NCBI RefSeq assembly: GCF_016461715.1 | Contig: NZ_JAEMUI010000001.1 | Coordinates: forward strand, 310,001-374,000 | Reading direction: 5' to 3' | Length of the DNA: 64,000 bases | Source: Marinomonas spartinae | GTDB taxonomy: Bacteria; Pseudomonadota; Gammaproteobacteria; Pseudomonadales; Marinomonadaceae | In this document: in pieces, positions 40,365-49,681 of the stretch | Layout: each line of letters opens with the position of its first letter | Position numbering within the stretch: the first letter of the stretch is position 1 | Notes under the pieces: model-generated | The model's database searches: none | Told to the model about the DNA's origin: nothing | Seen by the model: only the letters and a program-made list of their open reading frames with translations | Program-made: the position numbers and the translations under genes

Positions 40365-41026
40365 GTCTACACAATCTCAATGGGCTGATTAAGCATACTG
40401 AGTCACGCGCCTCTCAGATGTTACAACAGCTGAAATCACAGGGTATTCACCATCCGGCATTACTGGCTAAGATGGGGGATATCCCTCGAGAAAAATTTGT
40501 TGAACCTGCTTTTTCCCATCTTGCTTACTCCGCTACGCCTTTACCTATTGGTCGTAATCAAACTATTAGTCAACCTTTGACAGTGGCAAGAATGTCGCAA
40601 TGGTTACTGGAATACGCGCGTCTTGGTCGAGTGTTGGAAGTCGGCACTGGGTCAGGTTACCAAACGGCAATATTGGCGCACTTTTTTAATAAAGTGCACA
40701 CCATCGAGAGACAGGAAATTCTTCATAAGCTTGCCAGACAACGGCTTGAGAAGATGGGGATTCACAATGTGGAGTACTTGTTTGGCGATGGTCAAGCTGG
40801 TTGGCCACAAAAAATTGACATGGATGCTGTCATTATTACGGCAATGGTGAGTAAAGTTCCGGTTGCATTAACCAATTGCCTAAAAGAAAACGGTATATTA
40901 ATTATGCCGATTAATCAGCCTACACCACAAATTGGTTGTTGGCGAAAAGAAGGAGACCGCTGGAAGCGCTTAGCGATTGAAGTGGCTCATTTTGTTCCCT
41001 TATTGGAAGGAAAAGTCTATGCCTAA
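40361..41026 (+). CDS. pcm: Protein-L-isoaspartate O-methyltransferase
   Basis: Repairs isoaspartyl residues in aged proteins. It is 221 residues with the SAM-binding motif VLEVGTGSGYQTAILA near residue 90 and the family N-terminal stretch GDIPREKFVEPAFSHLAY. Its 3' end overlaps the next gene by 8 bases. Confidence 0.97.
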   Translation: MSLHNLNGLIKHTESRASQMLQQLKSQGIHHPALLAKMGDIPREKFVEPAFSHLAYSATPLPIGRNQTISQPLTVARMSQWLLEYARLGRVLEVGTGSGYQTAILAHFFNKVHTIERQEILHKLARQRLEKMGIHNVEYLFGDGQAGWPQKIDMDAVIITAMVSKVPVALTNCLKENGILIMPINQPTPQIGCWRKEGDRWKRLAIEVAHFVPLLEGKVYA

Positions 41027-41939
41027 ATGGCTTAAAATTTATATGAGTGGTGTCATGATGGGGGCGGCGGATGTCATCCCAGGTGTATCGGGTGGAACCA
41101 TTGCGTTTATTTTAGGTGTGTATGATCGCCTGATTGCCGCCCTTAGCGGCGTTAATAAACAAAGTCTTACTATGCTGATAAAAGGCGATATTAAAGCATT
41201 ATGGCGTCATTTTGATGGAGCGTTTCTGTTGCCTTTAGGGGCCGGTATCGCCACCAGTATTGTCGGTATTGCGGGACTGATAACGCATTTACTGGCGACG
41301 TATCCTGAATATGTGTGGAGCTTCTTCTTTGGTTTGATCCTAGCATCGGCTTATTTCTTGATTGGGCACCTAGAGCGCTTTTCTTTCCGTCATTTCTTGA
41401 CGCTGGTTCTGGGCATAGCCATTGGTGCCTCTCTGTCACTGGTTGTGCCAATTCAAGTCAGTACTACTTACTCAATGGTGTTCTTTTCTGGCTTCATTGC
41501 CATTTGCGCGATGATCCTACCAGGCATCTCTGGAAGTTTTTTACTGTTAATGATGGGAATGTACGGTTTTATTCTTGGCGCTGTGAAAGATTTCAATTTT
41601 GCAGTGATTGGAGTATTTGCCGTGGGGGCGCTAGCTGGTCTACTGAGTTTTTCAAAGGTTCTGCAATATTTATTGGAGCATGCTAAGTCGCTCACTCTGT
41701 CTGCTTTAATAGGTATTATGGTGGGGGCATTGGTGAAGGTATGGCCTTGGAAAGTGGTGGACTCTTGGACACAAATAGGCAGTAAAAAATTTCCTGTTGA
41801 AGAGCATTTAATTCTTCCTTGGCACACCAGTTCGTATCATCTAACGACGGACTTATTACTGCCCATTGGTTTTATGATTATCGGCTTTATGATTGTTTTT
41901 CTCATTTCTTACATTTTTTTACGAAACGCGGACAAATAA
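41019..41939 (+). CDS. DUF368 membrane protein, probable undecaprenyl phosphate translocase (PopT-type)
   Basis: A 306-residue integral membrane protein with about eight to ten segments. It has the duplicated DUF368 motif: GAADVIPGVSGGTIAFILGVYDRL near the N-terminus and MILPGISGSFLLLMMGMYG near the middle. DUF368 proteins have recently been shown to recycle undecaprenyl phosphate across the membrane. ATG 41019 is preceded by GGAAGGAAAAG inside pcm. It sits between pcm and nlpD, so it probably belongs to the surE-pcm-nlpD-rpoS unit. Confidence 0.85.
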   Translation: MPKWLKIYMSGVMMGAADVIPGVSGGTIAFILGVYDRLIAALSGVNKQSLTMLIKGDIKALWRHFDGAFLLPLGAGIATSIVGIAGLITHLLATYPEYVWSFFFGLILASAYFLIGHLERFSFRHFLTLVLGIAIGASLSLVVPIQVSTTYSMVFFSGFIAICAMILPGISGSFLLLMMGMYGFILGAVKDFNFAVIGVFAVGALAGLLSFSKVLQYLLEHAKSLTLSALIGIMVGALVKVWPWKVVDSWTQIGSKKFPVEEHLILPWHTSSYHLTTDLLLPIGFMIIGFMIVFLISYIFLRNADK

Positions 41940-41994
41940 AGTCAAATGTATCTGAGTGTTAGCAATAGGGTGGTTAAGATGGTAAGAGAGGACA

Positions 41995-42867
41995 TTGGTT
42001 ATTAATAAGTTTGAGTCTAAAGGTGGTATCACCCGTATTACAGATTGGAGAATAAAGTGGGTTATACTATTGTGTTTTTCTCTATCGGGTTGTGCTTATC
42101 AAGTGATTAACTTCCCAGATGAAAACACAGGCTCTTACAGTGCTAATGATGCCTCGGTGTCTCCTGTACCTCGTTCTGGCTACCACCGAGTCAGTCGTGG
42201 CGAGACCTTGTTTTCTATTGCTTTTCGCTATGGCAAAGATTACCGAGAGGTGGCGGCTTTAAATCATATCCGTCCTCCCTATACGATTTATCCTAAGCAA
42301 AAAATCTGGTTAGAGGTGCGAGGTTCTGTCGTGGCCAATGGCGCCTCTTCTCAGTCTAGTCGATCCTCTTCTAGATCACGAGTCGTGGCGAAAACCGCCC
42401 CCGTCCCGAGCGTTTCTCCGTCAGATATTACCCTGCAAAAAAAGGTGAATATCCCTGAAAAAAATTCCTCTTCGAATATACAAAACTCTGAAAAAGTGAC
42501 TTCTTGGCAGTGGCCTCTCGTCGGTAAAGTTGTAAAGGGCTTTTCAAGTAACGGCGTTAGTAGTAAAGGTATAGACATCAAAGGGCAAAAAGGCGAATTG
42601 GTCAAAGCAGTTGCCGACGGAACAGTTGTATATGCAGGCAGTGGTTTAATTGGTTATGGGAACCTTGTGATAGTGAAACATAACGATGTTTACCTAAGTG
42701 CCTACGCATACAACGAACGAATTTTAGTCAAGGAACAGCAGCATGTGAAGGCGGGCGATGCTTTGGCTATTATCGGTGGCAAGGGTAATGATAGGCCTCT
42801 TTTGCACTTCGAAATTAGGCGTGATGGTCAACCTGTGGATCCACTAAAAATACTTCCCAGACAATAA
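41995..42867 (+). CDS. nlpD: Lipoprotein with LysM and degenerate M23 domain, NlpD
   Basis: Outer-membrane lipoprotein that activates the cell-wall amidase AmiC at the septum. It has 290 residues from TTG 41995, which has AGAGAGGA close upstream. The signal peptide ends in lipobox LSGC (lipidated Cys about 33). A LysM domain follows (about 62-105, YHRVSRGETLFSIAFRYGKD), then a Ser-rich linker and the M23-like domain (about 175-285). Zinc ligands are missing (SSKGIDIKG, SAYAYN), as expected for an activator rather than an enzyme. The rpoS promoter often lies inside nlpD. Confidence 0.9.
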   Translation: MVINKFESKGGITRITDWRIKWVILLCFSLSGCAYQVINFPDENTGSYSANDASVSPVPRSGYHRVSRGETLFSIAFRYGKDYREVAALNHIRPPYTIYPKQKIWLEVRGSVVANGASSQSSRSSSRSRVVAKTAPVPSVSPSDITLQKKVNIPEKNSSSNIQNSEKVTSWQWPLVGKVVKGFSSNGVSSKGIDIKGQKGELVKAVADGTVVYAGSGLIGYGNLVIVKHNDVYLSAYAYNERILVKEQQHVKAGDALAIIGGKGNDRPLLHFEIRRDGQPVDPLKILPRQ

Positions 42868-42897
42868 TAATTCACGCTGGGCGAGGAGGGGATAAAA

Positions 42898-43911
42898 ATG
42901 AAAACAGTAAATACAAACACAAATAAAACAGCTCAAACACTCGCCAATTTAGATTTCGATCTAGATTTGGTGGATGATGATATTGAAGGCATTGAGGACG
43001 ATAACAGCGATGAGGATTTTGATTCTGCAGTGAATGCTCGCTATGCCAATGATGAATCCAACAAAAGCTTAGACGTGACTCAGCTTTACTTGAGTGAAAT
43101 TGGTTTTTCTCCCTTGTTGTCAGCGGAAGAAGAGGTGTATTTTGCGCGTCTTTCCTTGAAAGGCGATGAAAATGCTCGTAAACGTATGATTGTCAGTAAC
43201 TTACGTTTAGTGGTGAAAATTTCACGTCGTTATTTGAATCGAGGTTTGTCTTTATTGGATCTGATTGAAGAAGGGAATCTCGGCTTGATCAGAGCAGTTG
43301 AAAAATTCGATCCTGAGCGTGGTTTTCGATTCTCTACTTATGCAACTTGGTGGATTCGTCAAACCATTGAGCGGGCGATTATGAACCAGACACGTACGAT
43401 TCGCTTGCCGATTCATGTGGTAAAAGAATTGAATGTCTATCTGCGTGCGGCACGTGAATTGACGCAAAAACTGGATCATGAGCCAAGCCCTGAGGAAATA
43501 GCGGAAATGCTGGATCGTCCTGTTGCAGATGTGCAAAAAATGTTGGGGTTAAATGAGCGTATTAGCTCTATTGATTCTTACATTGGTGGCGGCGACGATA
43601 ATGATAAAAGCTTGATGGAAGTGATTGCCGACACCAACCACCAAGGGCCAGAAGAGGACCGCCAAGAAGGGGATGTCTTAAAGAGCATTGAAGGTTGGTT
43701 AAATGAACTGAATGACAAGCAATGTGAGGTTATTGCGCGACGTTTTGGTTTACGAGGTTATGAACCAAGTACACTGGAAGATGTTGGGGCAGAAATCGGC
43801 TTAACCCGTGAGCGCGTCAGACAGATTCAGGTTGAAGCGTTACGTAAGCTGCGTTTGATGATGGACAAACAAGGTCTTTCTCTTGATGATGTTATTGGGT
43901 TTGGTAATTAA
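42898..43911 (+). CDS. rpoS: RNA polymerase sigma factor RpoS
   Basis: Stationary-phase and stress sigma factor, 337 residues. It has an acidic N-terminus rich in Asp/Glu, region 1.2 ([19 protein letters not shown]), regions 2.1-2.4 ([55 protein letters not shown]), region 3 (PIHVVKELN) and region 4.2 ([19 protein letters not shown]). RBS GAGGAGGGG. It follows nlpD by 30 bases, the near-universal order. Confidence 0.97.
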   Translation: MKTVNTNTNKTAQTLANLDFDLDLVDDDIEGIEDDNSDEDFDSAVNARYANDESNKSLDVTQLYLSEIGFSPLLSAEEEVYFARLSLKGDENARKRMIVSNLRLVVKISRRYLNRGLSLLDLIEEGNLGLIRAVEKFDPERGFRFSTYATWWIRQTIERAIMNQTRTIRLPIHVVKELNVYLRAARELTQKLDHEPSPEEIAEMLDRPVADVQKMLGLNERISSIDSYIGGGDDNDKSLMEVIADTNHQGPEEDRQEGDVLKSIEGWLNELNDKQCEVIARRFGLRGYEPSTLEDVGAEIGLTRERVRQIQVEALRKLRLMMDKQGLSLDDVIGFGN

Positions 43912-43946
43912 TCTTCCGATAAACATCATTAAAATGAATCAATGAT

Positions 43947-43976
43947 AAAATGCCCGATGATCTCTCGGGCATTTTT
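43947..43976. terminator. Intrinsic terminator between convergent rpoS and dienelactone hydrolase-like gene
   Basis: Eleven-base arms AAAATGCCCGA and TCGGGCATTTT with a 7-base loop. It has a T run on the plus strand and an A run on the other side, so it can work in both directions. Confidence 0.9.
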
Positions 43977-43994
43977 GTGTTTAGGGTTAGATTG

Positions 43995-44906
43995 TTAGGC
44001 TGCTAAATGTTGTTTAAAAAAGGCAATTGTTCGTGACCAAGCTAGCTCTGCGTTGTCTTTTTGATAACGTGCCGTTGAGTCGTTATGAAACCCATGATTT
44101 GCCTTGGGATAGGTATAGGCCGTGTAGTTCACCTTGTTTTCTTTTAAGCTTCTTTCATAGTCTGGCCAAGTGGCGTTGACGCGTTTATCGAGTTCTGCAA
44201 AGTGCAGCATTAACGGCCCCCGAATCTGTTCAAGATGGGAGGTGGCGGGTGTGCCATAAAAAGGTACGCCTGCATCCAGCGTATCGGGCATAAAGGCGGC
44301 CACTGTATTGGTTAAATACCCTCCGTAACAAAACCCCACCATACCAAGTTTGCCAGAGCTCAGAGAATGCTGCTTTAGCATGACCGCCGCACTCATAAAA
44401 TCTTTTTCTATTTTACTGCCGTCTAAGGTTTTTTGCATGGCTCTTCCTTCGTCATCGTTGCCTGGATAGCCTCCAATGGAAAATAATGCATCAGGTGCAA
44501 AGGCAACGAATCCCTCTTTTGCCAAGCGTCGAGCGACGTCTTTGATATAAGGGTTGAGTCCCCGGTTTTCATGGGCCACCAAAACGACAGGCGCGGGGTT
44601 GTCCTGAGTAACGCCCTTTGGTACCACGAAATAACCACGTCCTTTACCGTATCCGGCTGGACTGTCAAACTCTAGGTAGCTGGCGGTAATGTCGGGGTCA
44701 TTAAAAGAGACTTGCTCTGCTAAGGCATAGTTGGGTGTTAATGCCCCCGCAATGACGGACAAGGACATCCCTGCGATACCCAATGTACCGAGTCTCGATA
44801 AAAAAGTGCGTCGGTCAATGTCGCCGTGGGCATATTCATCGTACCAATCAAACGCCTCTTGAGGGATGCCATAATCATTCAGGTGCTGTGGAGGCTGACT
44901 ATTCAT
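43995..44906 (-). CDS. Tat-exported dienelactone hydrolase family protein (YghX-like)
   Basis: Alpha/beta hydrolase, 303 residues. The N-terminus has a twin-arginine signal (DRRTFLSRLG near 31-40, then a hydrophobic stretch ending NYALA), so export by Tat is likely. The catalytic set is Cys in GMVGFCYGGYL, Asp in AELDKRVNA and His in KANHGFHND. It closely resembles E. coli YghX in both the pre-sequence style (DYGIPQEAFDWYDEYAHGDI) and the core. The natural substrate is unknown. RBS AAGGAAA. Confidence 0.88.
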   Translation of the reverse strand: MNSQPPQHLNDYGIPQEAFDWYDEYAHGDIDRRTFLSRLGTLGIAGMSLSVIAGALTPNYALAEQVSFNDPDITASYLEFDSPAGYGKGRGYFVVPKGVTQDNPAPVVLVAHENRGLNPYIKDVARRLAKEGFVAFAPDALFSIGGYPGNDDEGRAMQKTLDGSKIEKDFMSAAVMLKQHSLSSGKLGMVGFCYGGYLTNTVAAFMPDTLDAGVPFYGTPATSHLEQIRGPLMLHFAELDKRVNATWPDYERSLKENKVNYTAYTYPKANHGFHNDSTARYQKDNAELAWSRTIAFFKQHLAA

Positions 44907-45219
44907 TGTTCTTTTCCTTTCTATGATGTTGATAGATAGAACTCATTCATTCAGGTAACTTTTTTTTGCTATGCTGTTCTGCATGGTATCCATTAACTTT
45001 TTTCTTTAGCAAGTGATGTGTTATCTGTGCCCGGCATGTGCAGAGAATACGATGGAAGATTCTTTATTCTAGTTTAATTTTTAGGCAACTAGACACATTT
45101 TAAGAGAATGGATGATCTTTTTTTCATTATTATCCGTAAGCTTATTATTAAGAATACTATGATATTGGTAATATGGTTTTCTGTGGCTCACAAATATTAC
45201 TCAATGGGAATGGACTTAC
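44907..45219. other. Divergent intergenic region, dienelactone hydrolase-like gene / folM
   Basis: This gap of 313 bases is AT-rich. It must hold both promoters, but no pair with good -35 and -10 spacing stands out; TATGAT near 45161 is a possible folM -10. I see no hairpin, repeat or small gene in it. Confidence 0.4.
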
Positions 45220-45942
45220 ATGATACATGACGTGCCAATTATTATTACAGGTGGCGCACAGAGATTGGGATTAGCCTGTGCAAAAGCTTTGGTCGAAGAC
45301 GGCCATCAGGTGGTGATTACTTACCGACGCCATAAACCTAGCATTGTAGAACTTGAAGAGCTAGGGGTACATTGTATTCGAGCTGACTTTTCTACTCAAT
45401 CTGGCGTGGATGAGTTCATCGTACAAATTCAGCAACGTTATAATAAGCTGAGAGGGATTATTCATAATGCATCCGATTGGCAGTCTGAGGCAGAGGATAT
45501 AGATCCCAGCGAATTAATGGAAAGAATGTGGTATGTGCATGTATTTGCGCCTTATCGTATGAATCTGGCATTCGAAGCTTTATTATCTGCAGGCTCTGTG
45601 CGTGAAGGAAAGGCCGATATAATTCATATGACAGATTATGTGGCTGAAAAAGGTAGTGGTAAGCATATTGCTTATGCGGCGAGTAAGGCGGGTCTTGCCA
45701 ACTTGACTTGCTCTTTTGCTAAGCGCTTTGCGCCATTAGTCAACGTGAATTCTATTGCACCTTCTCTTTTGATGTTTAATCCAGAAGACGATGCTGAATA
45801 TCGTCAGAAGGCTTTGAATAAGTCACTTTTACATCAAGAGCCGGGTGAGCAAGAAGGCGTGTTGGCGGTAAGGTACATTTTAGAAAATCGCTATATGACA
45901 GGGAGAACCTTGTCGCTAGATGGAGGTAGGCACCTTGTTTAG
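45220..45942 (+). CDS. folM: Dihydromonapterin reductase FolM
   Basis: Short-chain dehydrogenase that reduces dihydromonapterin to tetrahydromonapterin, with some dihydrofolate reductase activity. The 240 residues have TGGAQRLGLACAKAL (NADPH loop), the FolM-type IIHNASDW in place of the usual NNAG, catalytic Tyr/Lys in IAYAASKAGL, and a C-terminal TGRTLSLDGGRHL. Followed by folE 82 bases on, which supports a pterin role. Confidence 0.9.
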   Translation: MIHDVPIIITGGAQRLGLACAKALVEDGHQVVITYRRHKPSIVELEELGVHCIRADFSTQSGVDEFIVQIQQRYNKLRGIIHNASDWQSEAEDIDPSELMERMWYVHVFAPYRMNLAFEALLSAGSVREGKADIIHMTDYVAEKGSGKHIAYAASKAGLANLTCSFAKRFAPLVNVNSIAPSLLMFNPEDDAEYRQKALNKSLLHQEPGEQEGVLAVRYILENRYMTGRTLSLDGGRHLV

Positions 45943-46024
45943 CGACTGTAAAGAGTCGTCTAGCTGGGGTCGATCAACTCGCCTCCGTGTCATCTGACAA
46001 GATACAGCAACGTAGGACATTGAT

Positions 46025-46711
46025 ATGAAATCTGTTGTAGCAGAACAAACAAAAGTGAGTGGTCTAGGGCTTACAGAAGAGGCGCGCAAAGTGCGTGATG
46101 CTCTTATTAAGAGTGGTCTTGAGACGCCGATGATTGATAACGGTTTAACCTCTGAAGAGAAGTATCAGCGAATAAAATACGCCTTTGAAGATATTGTTGG
46201 CACGTTAGGTTTGGATTTAACGGACGACAGTCTGGCGGAAACGCCACATCGCATTGCCAAAATGTATGTGCGTGAGATTTTCTCTGGTCTTGATTACGCG
46301 AATTTTCCAAAAATCACTGTCATAGAAAACAAGATGAAAGTCGATGAGATGGTAAAGGTGCGTAATATCAGCTTTACGAGTACTTGTGAGCATCATTTTG
46401 TGACCATCGATGGTACGGCAACGGTGGCTTATTTGCCGAAAAATAAGATCATTGGTTTGTCGAAAATTAATCGCATTGTGCGTTTCTTCGGACAGCGTCC
46501 ACAGGTACAAGAACGTTTGACTCAGCAAATTTTGGTCACACTGCAAGCCTTGTTGGAAACCGACAATGTGGCCGTCAGCATTGATGCCGTGCATTACTGC
46601 GTTAAAGCTCGAGGAGTGATGGACGCGAGTTCCTCTACGCAAACAACCGCATTAGGCGGTTTGTTTAAGAGCAGTGACAAAACTCGTGGTGAGTTTTTAT
46701 CGAGCCAATAG
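46025..46711 (+). CDS. folE: GTP cyclohydrolase I type 1
   Basis: Converts GTP to dihydroneopterin triphosphate, the entry to folate and monapterin. The 228 residues have zinc-ligand and active-site motifs [15 protein letters not shown] and [15 protein letters not shown] and the [23 protein letters not shown] core. RBS TAGGACA. It pairs with folM upstream; folX is not in the window. Confidence 0.96.
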   Translation: MKSVVAEQTKVSGLGLTEEARKVRDALIKSGLETPMIDNGLTSEEKYQRIKYAFEDIVGTLGLDLTDDSLAETPHRIAKMYVREIFSGLDYANFPKITVIENKMKVDEMVKVRNISFTSTCEHHFVTIDGTATVAYLPKNKIIGLSKINRIVRFFGQRPQVQERLTQQILVTLQALLETDNVAVSIDAVHYCVKARGVMDASSSTQTTALGGLFKSSDKTRGEFLSSQ

Positions 46712-46743
46712 TTATCGCTCTGCGTGTTTGGTAAATGGTTACG

Positions 46744-46768
46744 GAGTCTGCCCAGTGTAGACTCTTTT
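46744..46768 (+). terminator. Possible terminator after folE
   Basis: GAGTCT / AGACTC arms of 6 bases with a 9-base loop, followed by TTTT. The stem is short, so strength is uncertain. Confidence 0.5.
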
Positions 46769-46868
46769 GCTTTCTGTACTAGGTGTTTTGAGCTAGAGTT
46801 GCTTAAAGCAGAATTCAGATGGCTTAATCGTTTGTCGTGGTATTCATCCAATTGAGGGAAAAGTACGA

Positions 46869-47147
46869 GTGCAAAAGAAGCATAAAAACAAGTGGTTTCC
46901 CGCTAAGAAAAATGGCTGGGGATGGGGGAAGCCAACAGCTTGGCAAGGCTGGGCTGTATTGGTGATTTATTTTGCGATGGTTGGGGCAATCAGTGTCAGT
47001 TATGACCCCAAAGTTGCTCTGAAAGAATGGGGCGTGGGAGTTGGCATCGTCACTGTGATCTTGTTATTGATTTATTGGTTGAAAGGCGAACCACCTAGTT
47101 GGACTTGGAAGCGAATCGATAAAAAGAAAAAACGCCTCTTTAAATAG
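46869..47147 (+). CDS. Small conserved-looking membrane protein of unknown function
   Basis: A 92-residue protein from GTG 46869. The N-terminus is very basic and Trp-rich (KWFPAKKNGWGWGKPTAWQGW). It has two membrane segments (about 33-50 and 61-78) and a basic tail (WKRIDKKKKRLFK), so both ends are probably cytoplasmic. Small proteins with the same Trp-Gly pattern occur in other gammaproteobacteria, as far as I recall. The nearest purine-rich stretch (GAGGG) is about 11 bases upstream, so the start is not certain. It converges on the MFS gene. Confidence 0.7.
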   Translation: MQKKHKNKWFPAKKNGWGWGKPTAWQGWAVLVIYFAMVGAISVSYDPKVALKEWGVGVGIVTVILLLIYWLKGEPPSWTWKRIDKKKKRLFK

Positions 47148-47160
47148 AGTCGATGTTGGT

Positions 47161-48372
47161 TCAAGCGTTGTCTTTTTCCAAACGGTTACGTTGTACTAGG
47201 GTAGGAAATAGATACATCCAAATCCCGACAACGGCAATGGTGCCCATACCACCAATCAAAATGGCTGGTACTACTCCAAACCATGCGGCGGTCACTCCGG
47301 ATTCAAATTCTCCTAATTGATTTGAGCTACCAATAAAGATTGAATTGGCCGCGCTGACGCGTCCGCGCATATCGTCTGGGGTTTCTATTTGAATTAAAGT
47401 AGAACGAATGACAACGCTGATCATATCGGACGCACCCATCAAGGTGAGAGCAGCCAAGGAGAGGATGAGCGTGCTAGATAAGCCAAATAAAATGGTGGCC
47501 ACGCCAAAGGATGCGACGGCGGCAAACATAATTTTACCAACACTGTGTTCAAGTGGCCGACGTGACAGATAAATTGACATCAGTAATGCACCGAGTGCTG
47601 GTGCGCAGCGTAATAACCCCAATCCCCAAGGCCCAGTATGCAAAATGTCTTTTGCGACAATCGGGAGTAATGCGGTGGCTCCCCCTAGTAATACCGCAAA
47701 CATATCCAGTGATACGGAACCAAGAATAACCTTATTGTTGCGAACAAAACGTAGTCCGCCTAATAGATGGGTCATATTAATTGGCGCTTTTGCTTTGACA
47801 ACAAAGTTATAGTGTAGAAAGAACATGATCACGCTGGACAGCAAAAAACAGAGACTGCTGGTGGAATATAAGGTTGTTGGCCCTAATAGATAAATTAATC
47901 CACCGAGGGCAGGTCCTGCAATGACTGAAATTTCTCTGGCTGAGGCAATGGCGCTCATGGCACGAGATAATAGAGCTTCCGGGACTAAATTGGGAAGAAT
48001 GGCTTGGTTAGCAGGCATTTCAAAGGCGCGTGCAGCTCCCAACATGACCGCGCAACTGTAGATAATGGTGGCGGAAATATGATCCGTTATGTTGCTGATG
48101 GCCAATACAGCCACTGTCATGGTCATGATGAGTCGGCTGAAAACACAAATAAGGCGTCGGTTATAGCGATCTGCCATATGGCCCACGACGAGTGTCAGGG
48201 TTAATTGCGGGAGAAATTGACATAATCCCACCAAACCCAGTGCCATCGGGCTGTTTGTTAAGTTGTACATTTGCCAGCCAATGCCTACGGTGAGCATTTG
48301 AAAAGCCAAGGATGAAGCAATTTGTCCAATCCAATAATGAACAAAGTTGGTATGTTTGAATAAAGAAGGCAT
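47161..48372 (-). CDS. MFS exporter, EntS/MFS_3-like
   Basis: The 403-residue major facilitator has about twelve membrane segments. The loop 2-3 motif GHMADRYNRRL, the GAARAFEMPANQAILPNLVP segment and MRGRVSAANSIFIGSSNQLGEFESG are characteristic of the EntS-type (MFS_3) branch. E. coli EntS exports enterobactin, but no siderophore genes are nearby here, so the substrate is open. ATG 48372 is preceded by TTAAGG. The 181-base gap upstream (48373-48553) shows no recognised element. Confidence 0.88.
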   Translation of the reverse strand: MPSLFKHTNFVHYWIGQIASSLAFQMLTVGIGWQMYNLTNSPMALGLVGLCQFLPQLTLTLVVGHMADRYNRRLICVFSRLIMTMTVAVLAISNITDHISATIIYSCAVMLGAARAFEMPANQAILPNLVPEALLSRAMSAIASAREISVIAGPALGGLIYLLGPTTLYSTSSLCFLLSSVIMFFLHYNFVVKAKAPINMTHLLGGLRFVRNNKVILGSVSLDMFAVLLGGATALLPIVAKDILHTGPWGLGLLRCAPALGALLMSIYLSRRPLEHSVGKIMFAAVASFGVATILFGLSSTLILSLAALTLMGASDMISVVIRSTLIQIETPDDMRGRVSAANSIFIGSSNQLGEFESGVTAAWFGVVPAILIGGMGTIAVVGIWMYLFPTLVQRNRLEKDNA

Positions 48373-48553
48373 GTTGACCTTAACAGACAGGTGAATAGAC
48401 CTAGGGGGAGGGTTCCCTAAGCGTAACGAATACTGGGTACGACGAACGGCTAATATACTAAAGAGTGGTATAACGTAGCCAGCAAATCGCTATTGAACAC
48501 AGCTAATAACGAACATTTCTATGGCAATTTGCACCGTCATGACTGTCTATTTG

Positions 48554-49471
48554 TTAATTCAGTCGTGTTTGAGCTATTTGACTAGGGCAGATGCCAAAAT
48601 GCTGATGGAAACGACGACTAAAATGGCTCAAACTTTGGTACCCTAATTCAAAGCTGACTTGTGTGACGGTAGCCCCTTTTTTGAGCCTTAAGTGGGCTTG
48701 TGCCATGCGTCTTTGGTGTTGATATTCCAATGGCGTACAGCCCAGCTGTCGCTTAAATATATCATAAAAACGGCTACGACTCATGCAGGCCATTTTGCTT
48801 AAAGCATCAATGTCTAAGGGACTAGCAAGATGCTCTTCGATCCAGTTAATCACACACGTTAACCCCGTTGCATCAGGGGTGGTTTGTGTATAGCGCAATA
48901 ATGCCTCTCTTCCATGATAGCGTAAGATTCTCATAATAAGTTCATTGACCCCAAAATCCACCAGCAAATCGCGGTCAGGATCATTTTGTATAAAGTGACT
49001 GGTTAAGCGGTCAATCACTTGTTGTGTCGCTTGAGTATGCAGAGTGTGTAATGGTTGATTGGGATCGACGGCGATTTTATCGGCTAGATTGGGAAGGCAT
49101 GTATCGTTCATTCGATCGCTGATTTGCGCAACACGCTCTTTTGACAGAGCAATCGTCAAACAGGTTGTGGGACGGTTTATATTCGCCTCTGGGAAATCGA
49201 TAAACACTTCTTCATTGGGCGCTAAAATAAACGATTCATGGGGCAAGAAAGCAATGTCGCTTTTTCGTTTCGTATGCATGACTTTAGCCCCCGTCACCAT
49301 GCCACAATACAACAAAGAATCCGCTTTTAAACTGACTTTTTTAGCCTGTTCATAGGTGTCATAGATACTGAGTTCTGAGTCTATTCCAGCAAAGCACACT
49401 CGGTTTTCAACCAGTTGAGTGGGCGAACGTTTTTGCCATGTTAATGATGGATTGATCATTGCATTTGTCAT
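48554..49471 (-). CDS. AraC-family transcriptional regulator
   Basis: The 305-residue protein has an N-terminal AraC-binding-like domain (about 1-180) and a C-terminal double helix-turn-helix. The first helix-turn-helix is IDALSKMACMSRSRFYDIFKRQLG and the second VTQVSFELGYQSLSHFSRRFHQHFG, ending GICPSQIAQ. ATG 49471 is chosen because GAGG lies 7 bases upstream; a GTG two codons earlier is too close to the same site. It is divergent from the aldehyde dehydrogenase gene and probably controls it. Confidence 0.88.
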   Translation of the reverse strand: MTNAMINPSLTWQKRSPTQLVENRVCFAGIDSELSIYDTYEQAKKVSLKADSLLYCGMVTGAKVMHTKRKSDIAFLPHESFILAPNEEVFIDFPEANINRPTTCLTIALSKERVAQISDRMNDTCLPNLADKIAVDPNQPLHTLHTQATQQVIDRLTSHFIQNDPDRDLLVDFGVNELIMRILRYHGREALLRYTQTTPDATGLTCVINWIEEHLASPLDIDALSKMACMSRSRFYDIFKRQLGCTPLEYQHQRRMAQAHLRLKKGATVTQVSFELGYQSLSHFSRRFHQHFGICPSQIAQTRLN

Positions 49472-49569
49472 GTGCACACCTCAGGTTATTTTTGTATGGC
49501 GTGATTTGTTTGAGACTAATAATCTACCCAATAGACATTAGGGTCAACTAGAGAACTTGAATAAAAATT

Positions 49570-49604
49570 GGACACACAGACAACTATCATGGACTCACAG
49601 GCAA
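49570..49604 (+). promoter_or_regulatory. Direct repeat, candidate AraC-type operator before the aldehyde dehydrogenase
   Basis: GGACACACAGACAA (49570-49583) and GGACTCACAGGCAA (49591-49604) match at 12 of 14 bases, and their starts are 21 bases apart (two helical turns). This is the spacing of classic AraC-family half-sites. The downstream copy reaches the -35 position of a -10-like TACAGT at 49626-49631, which has no consensus -35, as expected for an activated promoter. Confidence 0.65.
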
Positions 49605-49681
49605 GCTTTGTGGGTCGCTTGTTTCTACAGTGGTAAGAGAAAAGACACCGTTATAAAAACAACAAGATTGGAGACATCATC

